A stretch of 64,000 nucleotides of DNA from Manduca sexta (taxonomy: Eukaryota > Arthropoda > Insecta > Lepidoptera > Sphingidae), in NCBI RefSeq assembly GCF_014839805.1, contig NC_051139.1, positions 2,294,001 to 2,358,000 of the forward strand, given 5' to 3'. Within the stretch, counting starts at the first letter, position 1, and each line of letters starts with the position of its first letter. Shown here one piece after another: positions 40,629 through 53,054 of this stretch. The notes under the pieces are model-generated. The model worked only from the letters and a program-made list of their open reading frames with translations. It did no database searches and was not told the DNA's origin. The translations under genes were made by a program, and so were the position numbers.

Positions 40629-40662
40629 TTGATCCGGATCAAGCCCCAGAACAATGACGTCA
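40629..40662. promoter_or_regulatory. 14-bp palindrome plus CRE
   Basis: The perfect palindrome TTGATCCGGATCAA (40629-40642) is followed 12 bp later by TGACGTCA (40655-40662). The next 170 bp are mildly CpG-enriched. It is a candidate regulatory site with no gene assigned. Confidence 0.3.
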
Positions 40663-42037
40663 TAAAATAAGTATTCACCGAAAAGTAGACAACATTATGA
40701 CCGCTCGACCACTTGACATTTTAATACGATATACGTACGTGTACAGCATAGTCGTGTCCCGTGTACTGTCGTCTTTATTCTCGCTCTGTGTATTCGAAAC
40801 GCATCCAACTCCTTGAGATCGTTCGAAAAGGTTCGAAGATATTATGATAAACACGAATTGAAACGCTTTGACATGTTTGTATTGTTTGACAGAAATAGAT
40901 GCCTAATTTTTTGAATTCCGAAGGCGCGTTCGATATTTAAATTTAAAAATTAGCATCAAATCGATGTTTGGAGGATTTTTAATAAATGCGTTAAGTTCCC
41001 AGCATGTGCTTTAAGTTAAAAGTGGAAATAATATAGAATGTGGCATGACAGAGTCCTTAAGCGTAGATCAAATTTAGGTTTTCCTTGTTTAAAAATAGAT
41101 GTCAATTTCGCTTGTTTTTTTATTGATTAGAAACATACGATAGATAGGGCAGTTCCGTTGACAAAGTACACTGTCTTGCAAAATAATGGTAACACTAAAT
41201 ACGGAACAATACGAGGACATACCGTTACAATCGCGGCCAAATATATTCGCCCACTCGAACGGGGATAGTGTGTTAAGTGCATGTGTACTCGCCTAGAATC
41301 GAGAATCAAAGATCGGCCCGCTTGATTCTGGTGGACATACGTATGGGCCACTTTAGCGGGAACATTCTATTGGGGTTAATGGGTGGCATAGTTTTAAGCA
41401 ATCAGAGCATTAGCTACACTCACATCTACTTAACTTAATGGATCCTTACTTTCTTTTTAATGGCAATGTAGTTCAAAAAAGGCGAGGAAAGATTTTTTTT
41501 TTAATTTTGTGTTTGGACGTCCAAAAATGTTCAGCAGAAAACATAGCAGACGAAACAATTTTGCAAACTTTTGCTGACAAGAATACTGGGAGAAAAAAAT
41601 ATTTAAATTCTGCCTACGTAATACTTGAACGCCACCTAATTCTTTTTCCTTATTTGTTAACATATATATGCATTTTCAAATTCAAAACACTATTCTTTTG
41701 TTTTCAACCATAAAGTGTAATGACACGTTCTTGTTAATATCTTTGTAACGTATCACAATGGAATCCGCTTCGAATATCACCATCGACGTATATCTTGCAG
41801 TTATGCAGTCCCGTTGCTCGCTTCCTGAATATGTAATGCTGCATAAATTACTGTAATTAGCAGTGAACACTCCAATTCCTTCCGAGGATGGGGTATTTAT
41901 AATGGTTCTGTGTATGGTAAAAACTGAATGCCTTTTGTAATTGCGCTGGCTTGTGCTTGGAATGTTTTGGTTTAAATGTGTGTATGTCGCTGTAAATGTA
42001 AAGGAACAGATATTAGTTTGAAATGATTAGTGGAATT

Positions 42038-42276
42038 GGTATTTTTTTTATATGGACACAACAAACCCACCACTGCACCTAATGGTAAGTGGAGTGTGGT
42101 CCAATAGAATGTCGATTGAGGAGATATGATTAGCCCTCAGCAGTCGACATAATTATGCCGGCCTGTTGGAACCGGATATTCACAGGCTGATCCCGAAACG
42201 TGACACACTTAAGTTGGTAACTATGGCGGGTTTAAACACCTTGTGTACGGTGGTCGTTATCCAGGCGGATATAAAA
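42038..42276 (+). repeat. Near full-length copy of a ~240-bp dispersed repeat
   Basis: Ordered blocks are a T-rich start, CTGCACCTAATGGTAAGTGGAG, CCAATAGAATGTCGATTGAG, CAGTCGACATAATTATGCCGGCC, GAACCGGATATTCACAGGCTG, CCCGAAACGTGACACACTT, CTATGGCGGGTTTAAACACC and TTGTGTACGGTGGTCGTTATCC. The same order occurs reversed at 48062-48300 and in part at 51112-51275, 35420-35490 and 39203-39252. I recognise it as common in Lepidoptera but cannot assign a class. Confidence 0.75.
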
Positions 42277-44959
42277 TATAACCTACAACCAGCGAAGTTT
42301 TAGTGTAGTTACCTATTTTCGTCAGTATTTCAAATTTTTGTAATGACAACACAAAATTCTTTCTAGAGTATAGTAACCTGGTTTATATAAATATAGCTGG
42401 AAACTTATTGCCAGCAATTTGTTTACAATATAATGTTGTATAATTAATCTGTAATTCTTCTCCAAATAAGACAATTCAATAAATAAATAACCATGTAACA
42501 CAATATCATCAAACGATTTAGTTATATCTTTTATGTCATAAAGTCCTAAAGTTCCATAATGATTATGCAAAGATTTATTTTTGATTATTAAATTATAAGG
42601 AAGTAGATTTTGATGAACCTAACCAGCCATTCTTATAAAACATGAATCTGGTCAAATCTGACCCAAATCATTGACTAAACTTAGTCCCTTTAAAATTTGT
42701 TTCATGGACAAACATTTCTATAAATAGAAAAACAAAAAACAAGTCCACATATCTCAGGAGATAAACAGATCACGAGCGGCCGATATTAATAACTGATATG
42801 TTATCGAACATCATTTAACTATCATTCGTTCCTCAGATCAGTATCTGAGTGGTACATTAACTGCGTATTATGCGAAGTGCTCCTTTTTCACCCATTATAA
42901 TATTAATGGGAACTAAACATGAAGATCTATTACTTGGTGTTTTCTTTGAGTAAGTATTTTTATTTTAGATTTTTCGTTATTTAAAACTTAATTTTGTCCA
43001 AATTATATTGTGTTTATTTGGCATGAGTTTTCTTTATATGGTATATTTGAAACAATTTTTCGTAAGCCGAACCATTTCTTCAACACTCAGTAATCTCTTT
43101 TTCAATTGCCTAAATAATATGTTTTTAAACAATATAACGAATTGAGTTCTCGAAGTCTCTAGAAATAAAGATCTTGTGATGAAACAAAGGCAGTTTTGAT
43201 TTGAGGAAGTATTTACGTGTGAATTCATTTATTGAAGCGCCAAAGCGTTTCCGTGAATTCATTTACACAGACGCTATTTTTTATGTTAGAATTGAAATAA
43301 GCACGTATTTTGTAAATGTGTGTTACGTGGTTTAGAAATTAGACTATTTTTTCTTTAATCAACATTAGGCAACGGGAAAATCGCTTGATGGTCAATGATA
43401 AATTTGCATAGCGTGCAGCCATCTTTTTTGTACTATAATGGGAGGATGGAAGCATTTGGAACGCCAAAATATAGCTTTGTACGAACGTCGAGGTTTCAAT
43501 AATATATCGCGTAAAAATTGAGATGTTTTCTTAATATTTTCTTATCGTGTCGCAGTTTATCGATCACTACTGTGATACGTGTACTGAATTTGTTGTTTCT
43601 AAGACAAAAAACTTAGCTTAGTACAAGTAAGTAAAAACATGGTAGAGGTTCGTTTAAAATTGCAATTACAAAATTATCTTTTTACAAAACAATTTCAAGA
43701 TTCACGCAGAAAGGACAATGCCCAAAACCAGGCTATCTTTGCGTCAGTGATGCGTCTTAACCAAATATTCACGAAAAATCATCATTTTAATTATTACTTC
43801 ATTTGTATTTATTTCAGTCATAAGCGAATGGGGGTTTAAAAGATATGAAAAAAAAAGTTATTTAATTGTTGCAAATGAAACACCGGATAATGTACTGCTA
43901 ATATGGCGAATTGATACCAATTCATAACAAATTCCCTTTTTAAATGGAATAAAAAAGGAAATATTATGTACATACATTCAATGTGCCCGTACTTGAATCT
44001 ATAATATGTGTATTAAATATATTATTCATCTCAAATATATTGTTATAAAATAATATATTTTACTTAATAATTATGACCAAACTCCAAATAGCTAGTAAAA
44101 AAAGAGAAAATATTAATTGTTCCAAAAACAAACAAATAGCGACTTGTATTTGCATTGACAGAAATACAATAGTGGGCTAAAACATGTCTGGACTTTATTT
44201 TTAATTAATGAATGTATGGGTACAGATTTTTATTACACTGGCAACTGAAATTAATGACATTTTGACACTTCAGATTTGTTTGAATGTTAAATCATTAAAA
44301 TATTTTAATATATTTTATCTTACTAAAGATCGGAGTGTTTTTTTTATGTATTTTAATGTTGAGTCGAAAAATCCTCTTTTAAAAAACAACGTGTATAGTG
44401 TGCGTTTCGAATTTTGAGACAGAAGGCTTTTAGCAAGCAACACAATGTCGTCTAGAGCCTAGACCCAGGACAGTCAATCGAGGCGGCATATCCCGGCGGT
44501 GTATTGACTGCACCTCTGCGGCGCCACAGCAAAGACAAGTATATTCCTTGGACGAACTGTCCAGTTTTTAAGTTATGTAGATTTTTATTGATATACCCGA
44601 AATGTGGGAAATATTTTGCCAAAGTTAAAGAAAACAGTTTAACAATAATAATAATCCAAACATGTTTACTCAACTTCTACATTATATTTTAGGTTTCAAG
44701 GCTGGAATGAGTTTGTGCTGCCTGCTGGAGATCAACTAATAGAGAGGTTCACAGACAACAACATGACATGACCAGACCAGCGCTGCAAGAAGTCATTCAC
44801 TCACTTCAGGAGTATATATAAACGTGCTGCAGCTATATCAAATTCTTCTTTTTACTTTGGGATGCCAAGAATATATACCTCTATTAAAAATATACATCTA
44901 CAAAAAAATATGCATCGGATTTCGTGTTTCTGGTTTTATTTTTCTTTCCCTATGATAGT

Positions 44960-45220
44960 TAACTATTAGCCTAATAAGGCTGTGAAGTGAGTTCCTGGGT
45001 TCGATTTCCAGGCCAAGCAACATTTTATCTCGGTATTTTTAACATGAGTTGCCTGGGATCGGAATCCTCCAAATAGGGTTGGCGTCAGGCTTATGCCTTG
45101 CCTGCCTTATGGCCGGCCATAAAAACTAAGCTGGATCTATTCTATAATATGTGTTGACGCCATATTGGAGTGAGATAATGGTAGGTGGAAATAAAGATTA
45201 GGTAATCCATGTAATAGAAT
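44960..45220 (+). mobile_element. Probable tRNA-derived SINE
   Basis: It contains a B-box-like CTGGGTTCGATTTCC near 44996 in a GTGAAGTGAGTTCCTGGGTTCG context, then TTGCCTGGGATCGGAATCC and GCCTTGCCTGCCTTATGGCCGGCC. This resembles the tRNA-like head and body of a lepidopteran SINE. The exact ends are not defined. Confidence 0.55.
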
Positions 45221-45742
45221 AAGTCGTAAGTCAGAAAAACATATACACAAAAAGTCAGGTAACATATGTATGCTCCGTGAAAAAACTAATATTCCGCCAT
45301 ACTATGTTAGAAGTTCTATTGGAGTTTCGTCTTATCAGATATTTTATTACCTATCAGTTGCTTATGAGGGCGATTAAAGCTAGGTGAAAAGACCGTCCAC
45401 TAATCGCTTATAGCAATAACCAGTAGGTACTGCAATATTGAACTTAATAGGGCACATAAGTACTTTCTACCTTACATTATTGCAGTCCATACTTAACCTC
45501 AAAATAACCGCGCTATAAAAATTCTGATTACTCCGAACTCCCATCGAATATCTAATTGTTTTCAATTTGTATACAAATTAGAATATATTCCCCATAGTTT
45601 TGTGAAGGTTTTGTACAGACGCAAGCGTAGCCCAACTCTCATACAAAAATGGGCATTCTCCTTTCATTTAATGATTTGACTACCTCCCATAGTAAAATTT
45701 TAAGTGAATAGTAATGTCAATCACCTATATCCAGTATATTAA

Positions 45743-46035
45743 TCTATACTATTATATAAAGCTAAAGATTTTGTTTGCTTGAACGCGCTAATCTCAAGAA
45801 CTATTGGTTCGAATAAAAACAATCGTAGTGTTAGATAACCCATTTATCGAAGAAGACTTTATGACATCATGATATGACCATTAGGAACGGAGCATCAATG
45901 AAAAATGTTGTTAAAACGAGGAAAAATATTACTTTTGAGAGCTTCTGTTGCGTGCTCTGCGTAAATGGTTAAAATTACACAACAATAATGCATGACGGAA
46001 TTGTTCCTCTTAAAAAGTTCTAAATAATATATTAA
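45743..46035 (+). mobile_element. 3'-truncated Helitron of the 123-bp-unit family
   Basis: It starts A|TCTATACTATTATATAAAGC (TC at 45743-45744), opposite in orientation to 37566-39055. It carries only one copy of the 123-bp unit and runs through the CGTGCTCTGCGTAAATGG and CTTAAAAAGTTCTAAATAAT blocks before ending in an A-run, without the hairpin/CTAG terminus. The single monomer suggests it derives from the form that predates tripling, or from a separate subfamily. Confidence 0.75.
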
Positions 46036-46085
46036 AAAAAAATAGTAATATATAGGTTAAGACTATATCCACATCATCGTCATTG

Positions 46086-46115
46086 TCAGCTCCACGAAGT
46101 CCACTGCTGAACATG
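46086..46115 (-). mobile_element. RTE-like LINE tail, reverse orientation
   Basis: On the minus strand the bases encode HVQQWTSWS*, the same C-terminal signature as the other LINE tails in the window, followed by GACGATGATG-type sequence usual after this stop codon. Confidence 0.6.
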
Positions 46116-47862
46116 TCCAATACTTATACAGAAAAAATTTAAGTTAAAGCAGCTTCATATTTTGACGTAGTTACTACATTACTCTCTTCCTATTTTGTTA
46201 TCCATTTTCTTTATTAATTTGTAAAGTACAATATAATATTTGCATTATCTTAATCAAATGCAGTAATCATTTCACAAGAAAATAATTACGGTAATATGAG
46301 GTGATCTAAACAGGATACGTTCGGAAACACCCGATTAGATATAAAAATATACAATAAAACTATTTTAATATCACTATCTATAACCTTATTTTTTATCGAT
46401 AAATCTGGGTAGAGATACAAATACAACAACCTCTATGGAGGTTACCTTTTCAATCTTGACCCTTATTTCTATCGATTATGATAAAATGCGTAGTTTTATA
46501 ATAATATCTTTATACATGTTTTTACGTAGCATCTCTTCGTACATGTCTATTCGCACGTATTCTGATTGTTCTCAAAAAGAGTCTGAAAGATTGCAGTTTT
46601 TGAATTTAGAATTTTAGGGACGAATGTTCCCTGTTCAATTGAAACACAATTTATATAAGAAAATTTGCATATTATAATATGAATTACAATATAGATTACG
46701 GCTTTTTTTCCTTTATCTAAAATAATTTAGATCCAATCATTTGGTTTTATAATAAAACTACCCTTAAATTGGTAGATAATGCCATTGGCGTCAAAATAGT
46801 TTTTACTATCTAAATAAAATAAAAACCAAATAATTACACCTTTTTACATTTGAATTAAGAATATAAATAATCTAATCGATTGCTTAATCTCATTTAGTTT
46901 TTATCTTTAAGTAGCAAAAGTTAACTTTATGCCATTGGACTTAAACTTGATTTTCTTATCAACTGTAATAAAATCTATTACAAATTACAATCCAAACAGT
47001 CACTAATCTATTGTTTTGTTTCTATAGACTTCAACCTCGTTAGTAAATGATTTACGCTTTATCTCTTATCAATGCGGGTTCCGTTTTCGTGGATAAATAC
47101 AGTTCCCTAGTCAGTATTTTTTTCGCAGTGGCTGTAGTGTTGTCTTCCAATTAGTGCATAAATAAAAATGGTTGTCATATTACGATTTTATACTGGGGAT
47201 TTTATTTTTGGATCCCGAAGTGGTAAGTTGTCTTTATAATATTATATGAATGTTTTAAAAGATATGTAGCTAATAACTAATTTTAAATAATTATGTGTTA
47301 CTTGTATGACTTTTGCGTGAGGTGTCTGCTTTCGTTTTTTTTATTTTGAATGTTAGTCCGCATTTTTAACATGAATTTAATTACACATCCATCCCAATAT
47401 AGTTACTATGACATATACAAGAAAAAAAATATTTTCTTGTCTATACAAGCAGCACAAAGAGTTAGCAATCGGCAAATTACTAATATGCAGTGTGCAATAT
47501 GAATAAAAATTGCATTTCAGTTGACGCACACATTCCAAATTTGAATCATTGCATTCGAGTGTTTCGCTCTATTTTTCACTTTATTCACGTTTAAATTATT
47601 TGCGTTGGATTTGTCATTTGATAACGTTACGTCTACTGCAGAAACCCTTAATTTCAACGAATAGTGTTTTTCGACTATAAAACTTACAGCGTCTACGCGG
47701 CGCCTAATATGAAAAACACGTGATATCTTGTAATTTCGATCGTATTCCATTCACATAGGAAACCCGCGTCACGTTTTACTACGCTACAAAAATAATGTAT
47801 TCGACTGCATGGAACGAAAATATCTCGTCTAGACGATCGGGGTACGTTGACACAAATACTTC

Positions 47863-47979
47863 GCCATGCGCTTCGCTATTTGGCTATATTTTCTTTATCT
47901 AGCTTGCCTATAGAAATGTGAATTTGCCATGCGCTTGGCTATTTGGCTATATTTTCTTTATCTAGCTATAGAAATGTGA
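47863..47979. repeat. Two-copy tandem repeat, period 63
   Basis: GCCATGCGCTTCGCTATTTGGC...TTTATCTAGC...TATAGAAATGTGA starts at 47863 and again at 47926 with a few differences. The second unit lacks the short TTGCC block present in the first. Confidence 0.8.
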
Positions 47980-48061
47980 TTCATTTGAGATTATTCTCAA
48001 CTTTAACAGTGCTGCTGGTAATGTCCAGATTTGCTGGTAGAGTATATATTTATATACAATA

Positions 48062-48300
48062 GGATATTTATATCTGTCCGGATAGCGACTACCGTACACA
48101 AGGTGTTAAAGCCCGCCATAGTAGCCCACGTGAGTGTCGCGTTCCGGGAGCAGTCTGTGTATATCCGGTTCCATCAGGCCGGCATAATTGTATCGACAAT
48201 CGGGGGGTAATCATCTCTCGTCATTCGACATTCTATTGGAATCCTCTCCACACCATCAGGTGCAATGAGATTACTTCGCTGTGCCTCTGTGTAAAAAAAA
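48062..48300 (-). repeat. Near full-length copy of the ~240-bp dispersed repeat, reversed
   Basis: Read on the minus strand it follows the order of blocks seen at 42038-42276 (CACCTGATGG, CCAATAGAATGTCGAATG, ATTATGCCGGCCTGATGG, GGAACGCGACACTCACGTGG, ACACCTTGTGTACGGTAG). It is less eroded in the middle than the 42038 copy. Confidence 0.75.
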
Positions 48301-49170
48301 TTGCATGCTGACTGAGTCATTTCAATCTTAAAGTTTAATGAGATTTTATTGTGCCAAATCTAACATGAATGTATTATGGCGGTGTGCTTTTCACGTCAAG
48401 TTCGTCCAACACGTCATTTATTATGATGGTGATTGACATTTTGCACGTCAGTACGCTCGGGTGCACCCCGTCGCCATACTTGTAACTTGTGTGGAATCGC
48501 CAATACATTAGAGGTTTTTTGTATTCTGGTTGAATTATTTGAAGTTATATTCATGGAGATATATTGAACGTCAGGTGCCCATTATTTAGGTTACGCATTA
48601 CATAAGTACATTTATGTCATACCTAGCTATGATAAAATCATCTCTTTAAATTTGTATATTTCTCAAAAATTATGATAGAAAAAATGATACAACTAAAGTG
48701 TTAGATTCTTGTTAGCAGTTCTGTTTCTTCTTTAATTTCACATTACTTCAAATCGATTTTGACTATAAGTAATTGCGGTAAAATATAAAATAAAAACAAA
48801 CTTTACGCGCATACTGCACATGCTCTACGAACAGCATGGTATGCAAAGAGGAAAATGTATTGTTTATTCTTAGCAACACTGATACGTCTCGTTTGAATAT
48901 CCTTTCAACATGTCTACATGTATCACTTAGCAAATAAGGCGATGATAAAATTAATTAACTTGTTTTCGTGTGATAACTAACATATCGAAAGATAGGTAAC
49001 TATCAGGTGATCAAGGAAGTAAAATATAACTGAAAACTACATAATTTACAAAGCAACAAATATTTAGACGTCCCGAATATTCAGGATAACGTTTGTTTTT
49101 TACTCCATTTCTTAATCACAAACGGAAATGCCATAACACTTTCCAACGGGAGATGAATTTCGATTGGATC

Positions 49171-49345
49171 TATAAATACGTGGCGCAACATCCAGGCGAG
49201 CGTCGGGAGTCGGGACGCGCAGTGCGTCGCGACGCCGCGTCGACGTCACGGGACTCCGCATTTAATTTTTCGACGTCGATAGTGCCAACTGTGTTTCTAC
49301 GTCATTGTTGGCCAGTGTTCGTTTTGACAGCTGTCAAAAGTTTTT
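49171..49345 (+). promoter_or_regulatory. TATA plus CpG-rich block, candidate internal promoter
   Basis: TATAAATA at 49171-49178 is followed by a dense CpG stretch (49195-49290) with GACGTCACGGG (CRE half) and CGACGTCGAT. No good initiator lies at 25-35 bp and no strong donor follows, so the exon structure is unclear. An open frame across the block (49093-49350) starts upstream of the TATA box and is probably incidental. Confidence 0.3.
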
Positions 49346-50130
49346 GTTAAAAGTGTTTTTATTTTTCCTAGCTTAATGGATTTTTAGTGAATTTATGTAT
49401 TTCGAATTGTGAATTCCATTTAATTTTCAAATGCTATTTAGTCCTTTCTCTTCCTTACATATTTGATTTTAAGGTATTATTTCCCACATTCCCTTACTTC
49501 CGTCGTTGCCAAAAATTGCACACCGCAGACATATTAAACCTTATTGCATAAGAAATATCTAATTCACAGCATTATTCATTTTTCCCAATAACGCATATCC
49601 TGTTCCGATAGCGACAAGCATTAGGCTAATCTCGAGGCGTCGTTTTGTCTACCGATGACTAACTCTTATCAATGCTATTCTTTCGACGATAACACGAGAT
49701 CCAGTGACGTATCAATACGAAAGCACGCCTACGAACAAGTCGTCAGCACAGCTTTATCATAGTCTTGGCAACTCTCCTGTGTGATGCATTGTACGTTTAT
49801 TTCAGTTGTACACAAAAATATTTGGTGTTCATTCAGTGGGTGTTATTAGGACAGGTCAATTTGTGTATTAAACTATATATTAAATGTGTGTCATGGGTGC
49901 TTTGTGTCGGTTCCATGCGAAGTATGTTGTTGGTGAGTGTTTTCTGAGTTTGTTTTTGATGCTTATGTGTTGGTTTTGAAGTCTGATTTTGCTTACTACA
50001 TTTACTTATTTACGCTTTCCGTCTGCCTTGCTTTATCGGTTTACTGCCAGAACCCGCTCTTTTTTCAAAATGCTATATATTATTGGGTGAATTAATTATA
50101 TTTTTGTATCCATCCCTATTCCCTACTTCT

Positions 50131-50445
50131 GCGCATGCGCTTCAATAATCTTGAATGTTCAATTATAATGTTCGCGCGAAAGTGTTAACATTAAAGCGAG
50201 TGTTAACCCTCATGTCGGGAGAAGTTAACCAAACGCGGGTATAAATTACCCCAAAACAACGTCTGCTCGCGTGGCGGCCGGCGCTGGTTGCGATTCGCGG
50301 CTTGTTTACGCTAAGTGAAGTTATAAATTCTGTGTTGTACTTTATTTTCTTCAAGTTGAGATGCTTTTAGAGGTGTTTACTGGTTGCTGGGGTTCGTTTA
50401 TATCTATTTATGTTACTGTTGGTGTAAGGAGTAGATTATGTTTTA
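50131..50445 (+). promoter_or_regulatory. NRF1/TATA promoter with possible alternative first exon
   Basis: GCGCATGCGC (NRF1/Erect-wing site) is at 50131-50140, TATAAATT at 50240-50247 and a CpG-rich block at 50260-50300. The first ATG after the TATA is 50361; its frame stays open for 28 codons plus one base to the donor TTTA|GTGAGT at 50445/50446. That is phase 1, exactly what the exon at 54616 requires, and it would give an alternative N-terminus (starting MLLEVFTGCW). Third positions are AT-rich, so coding status is weak and the phase match has a one-in-three chance of being accidental. Confidence 0.3.
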
Positions 50446-51111
50446 GTGAGTGTAAAAATTACAGGAAATTGGGGGTTTCTTTGTAGGGATTTTTTGTGAT
50501 GTGAAACTTTGAATGTCAATATTTTACTTTTCATATTTAAGACGGAAACACATATGAGAGTAATCTTAATATTAATTGCAACAAGGATTAAATTTGATAA
50601 AAAAAGTCCGTGAAATATACATCTTCCTACTTCTTACGCTAATACTTTCTGGATTAATCTTTGTACTTCTTACGTTAAACCTTTTTGCATTACTTATAAT
50701 AAAAAAGAAACGCTTATACGTCTAAAGAATGTCAGACTTTTCTCCTTTGCCGTACATATTATCTTTAATGAGAGCAGAATGATTGCGAGAGTTCTTTTTT
50801 CATCAAGTAGCATCACTAGTGTAGTTGAGTGATTTAATGAAACATTTGTATTCATTTTGCATTTGCAGTAACCGTTTCGCAAAATAAACGTCTTTATATG
50901 TCAGACACTATTTTAAACGACGTTGTACGCTTTTTTTTTACATATATTCCTAAAATACCAATAAATACAGTTGTTTGGTAACTTTTTAACATATTCCAGC
51001 TAAGAATTGTAACTAAAAATGGTTTGAAGTTGTGTAAAAATAATATTAGGTCCGAGTGGACCGTGGCATGTTGTTTGTGTTAGAATTGTAATGTGATTAA
51101 TCAAAAATGTT

Positions 51112-51275
51112 ATTATTTTTTTTAAACGTGTACGTCAACATCACTCCACTGCATCTGATGGCAAGTGCAATGGAGTCGAATAGAATATTGTCTAGCGAGA
51201 GATGATTGATGATGATGATTTGATGACCCCTCGGCAGTCGACACAATTATGCCGGCCTGTTTGTACCGACAATAG
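51112..51275 (+). repeat. Truncated copy of the ~240-bp dispersed repeat
   Basis: It carries CTGCATCTGATGGCAAGTG, TCGAATAGAATATTGTC and CAGTCGACACAATTATGCCGGCC, then stops after CTGTTTGTACCGACA. A GATGATGATGAT slippage tract at about 51205-51220 interrupts it. Confidence 0.65.
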
Positions 51276-51363
51276 ATAGGTATATATTATTTTTATAAAT
51301 TATTTATGAAGTATCTACTCACCGAACATATAAAAACAAAGAACAGTTAAACGTGAACCGCTG

Positions 51364-51487
51364 AGTCAGAGCGAACTAAATTTAGTGTTGTCGGGCGAAA
51401 TATAAGCATCCTGCCAGTGGTCAGTGCCCACGCTGTTAGCATGTATTGTCATTCTGTTTGTTTTGGAGGAGGCGGTTCACGTGAACC
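51364..51487. promoter_or_regulatory. AP-1 site and palindromic E-box
   Basis: TGAGTCA, a consensus AP-1 site, occurs at about 51363-51369. GGTTCACGTGAACC at 51474-51487 is a perfect 14-bp palindrome centred on CACGTG, the class of E-box bound by bHLH factors. Both lie in sequence somewhat GC-richer than the neighbourhood. Regulatory function is inferred from motifs only. Confidence 0.3.
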
Positions 51488-51527
51488 AGAGTTACATGTG
51501 ATAATTTGTATTCGGTGGTTAACATAC

Positions 51528-51602
51528 GCACACACACAGAGAGGCGCGCACACACACACGCATACACACACACGCACACCCACATAGAGAGAGACACAGA
51601 CG
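51528..51602. repeat. CA-rich microsatellite
   Basis: An imperfect run of (CA)n tracts broken by GAGAGGCGCG, CGCATA and AGAGAGAGA segments. Confidence 0.85.
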
Positions 51603-51689
51603 TTCAAAAACAGCGCGCGCGAAAAAAGGCATAGGGACAAATAGTGCATCTGCTTTTCGCCGCGTGTATTCCGAGTAATGATATAGTAG

Positions 51690-51775
51690 TGAACAAAGCC
51701 GATTACACTCCCCGACCCGGGATTCGAAGCCGAGACCTCAGTGCGGTGGTCGTACTATTACAACGGTGCCTATAA
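51690..51775 (-). mobile_element. tRNA-like SINE or LINE fragment
   Basis: ACTCCCCGACCCGGGATTCGAAGCC, GAGACCTCAGTGCGGTGGTCG and TACTATTACAAC follow in order. This is a repeat I recognise as common in Lepidoptera. On the minus strand GGCTTCGAATCCC matches a B box. There is no cloverleaf, so it is not a tRNA gene. Confidence 0.6.
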
Positions 51776-52504
51776 AGCAAGCTATTAAAGTTAAGATCTA
51801 TGCATCCCACCCTCACCCCCGCTATTATAACACCCGTAAGCCAGGATTACAACTACACCTAGCGGTGTAGTTCGGCTAGTCTCTGGAAATATTTATCTCT
51901 TTATAACATGCAACGACAATATTAAAAAATTATAGGTATTTAATAAGAACGATTATTTAAAATAATTTAATCTTAAGTAATATCCGTTGTTGGTAATATC
52001 GACAATGATTAAATATCTTGGGACATTGACATTTGCTTTTTGCCTTGTTTTTGCGTAAACTTTGTAGGGCATGTTATTTAGATTATTTAATATTAATAAT
52101 ATTGCTGAGGTTTCAATATTAGATACAAGGCCTCAATACCAGAGCCAAGGCTTAGCCTACTTACCTAAATATGTATTAGTTCAATAATATTACTTTAATA
52201 CGGGTATAAAAATATAGTACAAATATTCATGCACAGTCCAACTAAACAAATTCAGTCCAGTAGCTAAACAAATTCAAAACTTAAAATTGCTTATACACGT
52301 TAAATTTAATTGAAACGTTTTCAATTGTCTTAGTTAACTAACTAGCTAACTTCCATTTGTGTCATTTTTTTATGTAAATAGAAATATTGGTAAGAACACA
52401 AAAATGTTCAAAAATTTGAGGTTTTGAGTTAAACTACTTGTGTGGGCGAAAGTACTTTTAAACGGTCTTGACATAAGCCTTTACAAAAAATTAGTAACTA
52501 CTAA

Positions 52505-52765
52505 CCCCCTTATTCATAGACGTTTTTTATCTAACGACGGAGTAAAGCTGTGATAACAAGTCTGTTTCTCAGTGCTGACGGCATGGTCAGTCTTCTCAGT
52601 GCGTAGACATAGGGCCGTTGTGATTGGCTAATATTGAGATGCAACAATAATGGCCAATCACAACGGCCCTATGTCTGTTTCTCAGTGCCGTTGGGCACTA
52701 AGAAACAAGCTTGTTATCACAGCTTTACTTCGTCCTTAGATAAAAAACGTTTATGAATAAGGGGG
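52505..52765. mobile_element. PIF/Harbinger-type MITE, 261 bp, with TAA duplication
   Basis: Long terminal inverted repeats begin CCCCCTTATTCATA and continue through CGTTTTTTATCTAA, AGTAAAGCTGTGATAACAAG and further in, so most of the element folds back on itself (CATAGGGCCGTTGTGATTGGC pairs with GCCAATCACAACGGCCCTATG). It is flanked by TAA on both sides (52502-52504 and 52766-52768); a TWA target duplication is the mark of PIF/Harbinger elements. High arm identity suggests a fairly recent insertion or good preservation. Confidence 0.85.
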
Positions 52766-53054
52766 TAACATATCGCACCCTTAGCACTAAAGTGACCGAA
52801 TCCAATATACATATTCTGTTTTTGTTAAAAGACGTCCTTCTAAAGCATGCTCTATAACCCTATGACGACAAAAAGACAAAATAACAAAAGAGATAAAAAA
52901 GAAAATAGTAAAATACTACAATAATTGGGACAATAAATATACCAGATTTAACTAGTCATGCATATCTTGAGCAACGCTTTGTAATTACTTAGTTATACAT
53001 TGCCCGGTGGACAATGTGGTAAAGGAAGGATCTCATTGGATCCAGTTCACTTCT

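Noticed and set aside
45564..45579. 16-bp palindrome AATTTGTATACAAATT
   Set aside because: AT-rich palindromes of this size are expected at some frequency in such DNA, and no associated feature was seen.
49093..49350. 85-codon plus-strand frame across the CpG block
   Set aside because: It begins upstream of the TATA box at 49171 and has a random-looking Arg/Ser-rich translation. Treated as a by-product of the promoter-like block.
51700..51730. tRNA-like B box (also near 26668 and 44996)
   Set aside because: No matching A box at proper spacing and no cloverleaf could be built. These belong to SINE-type repeats.
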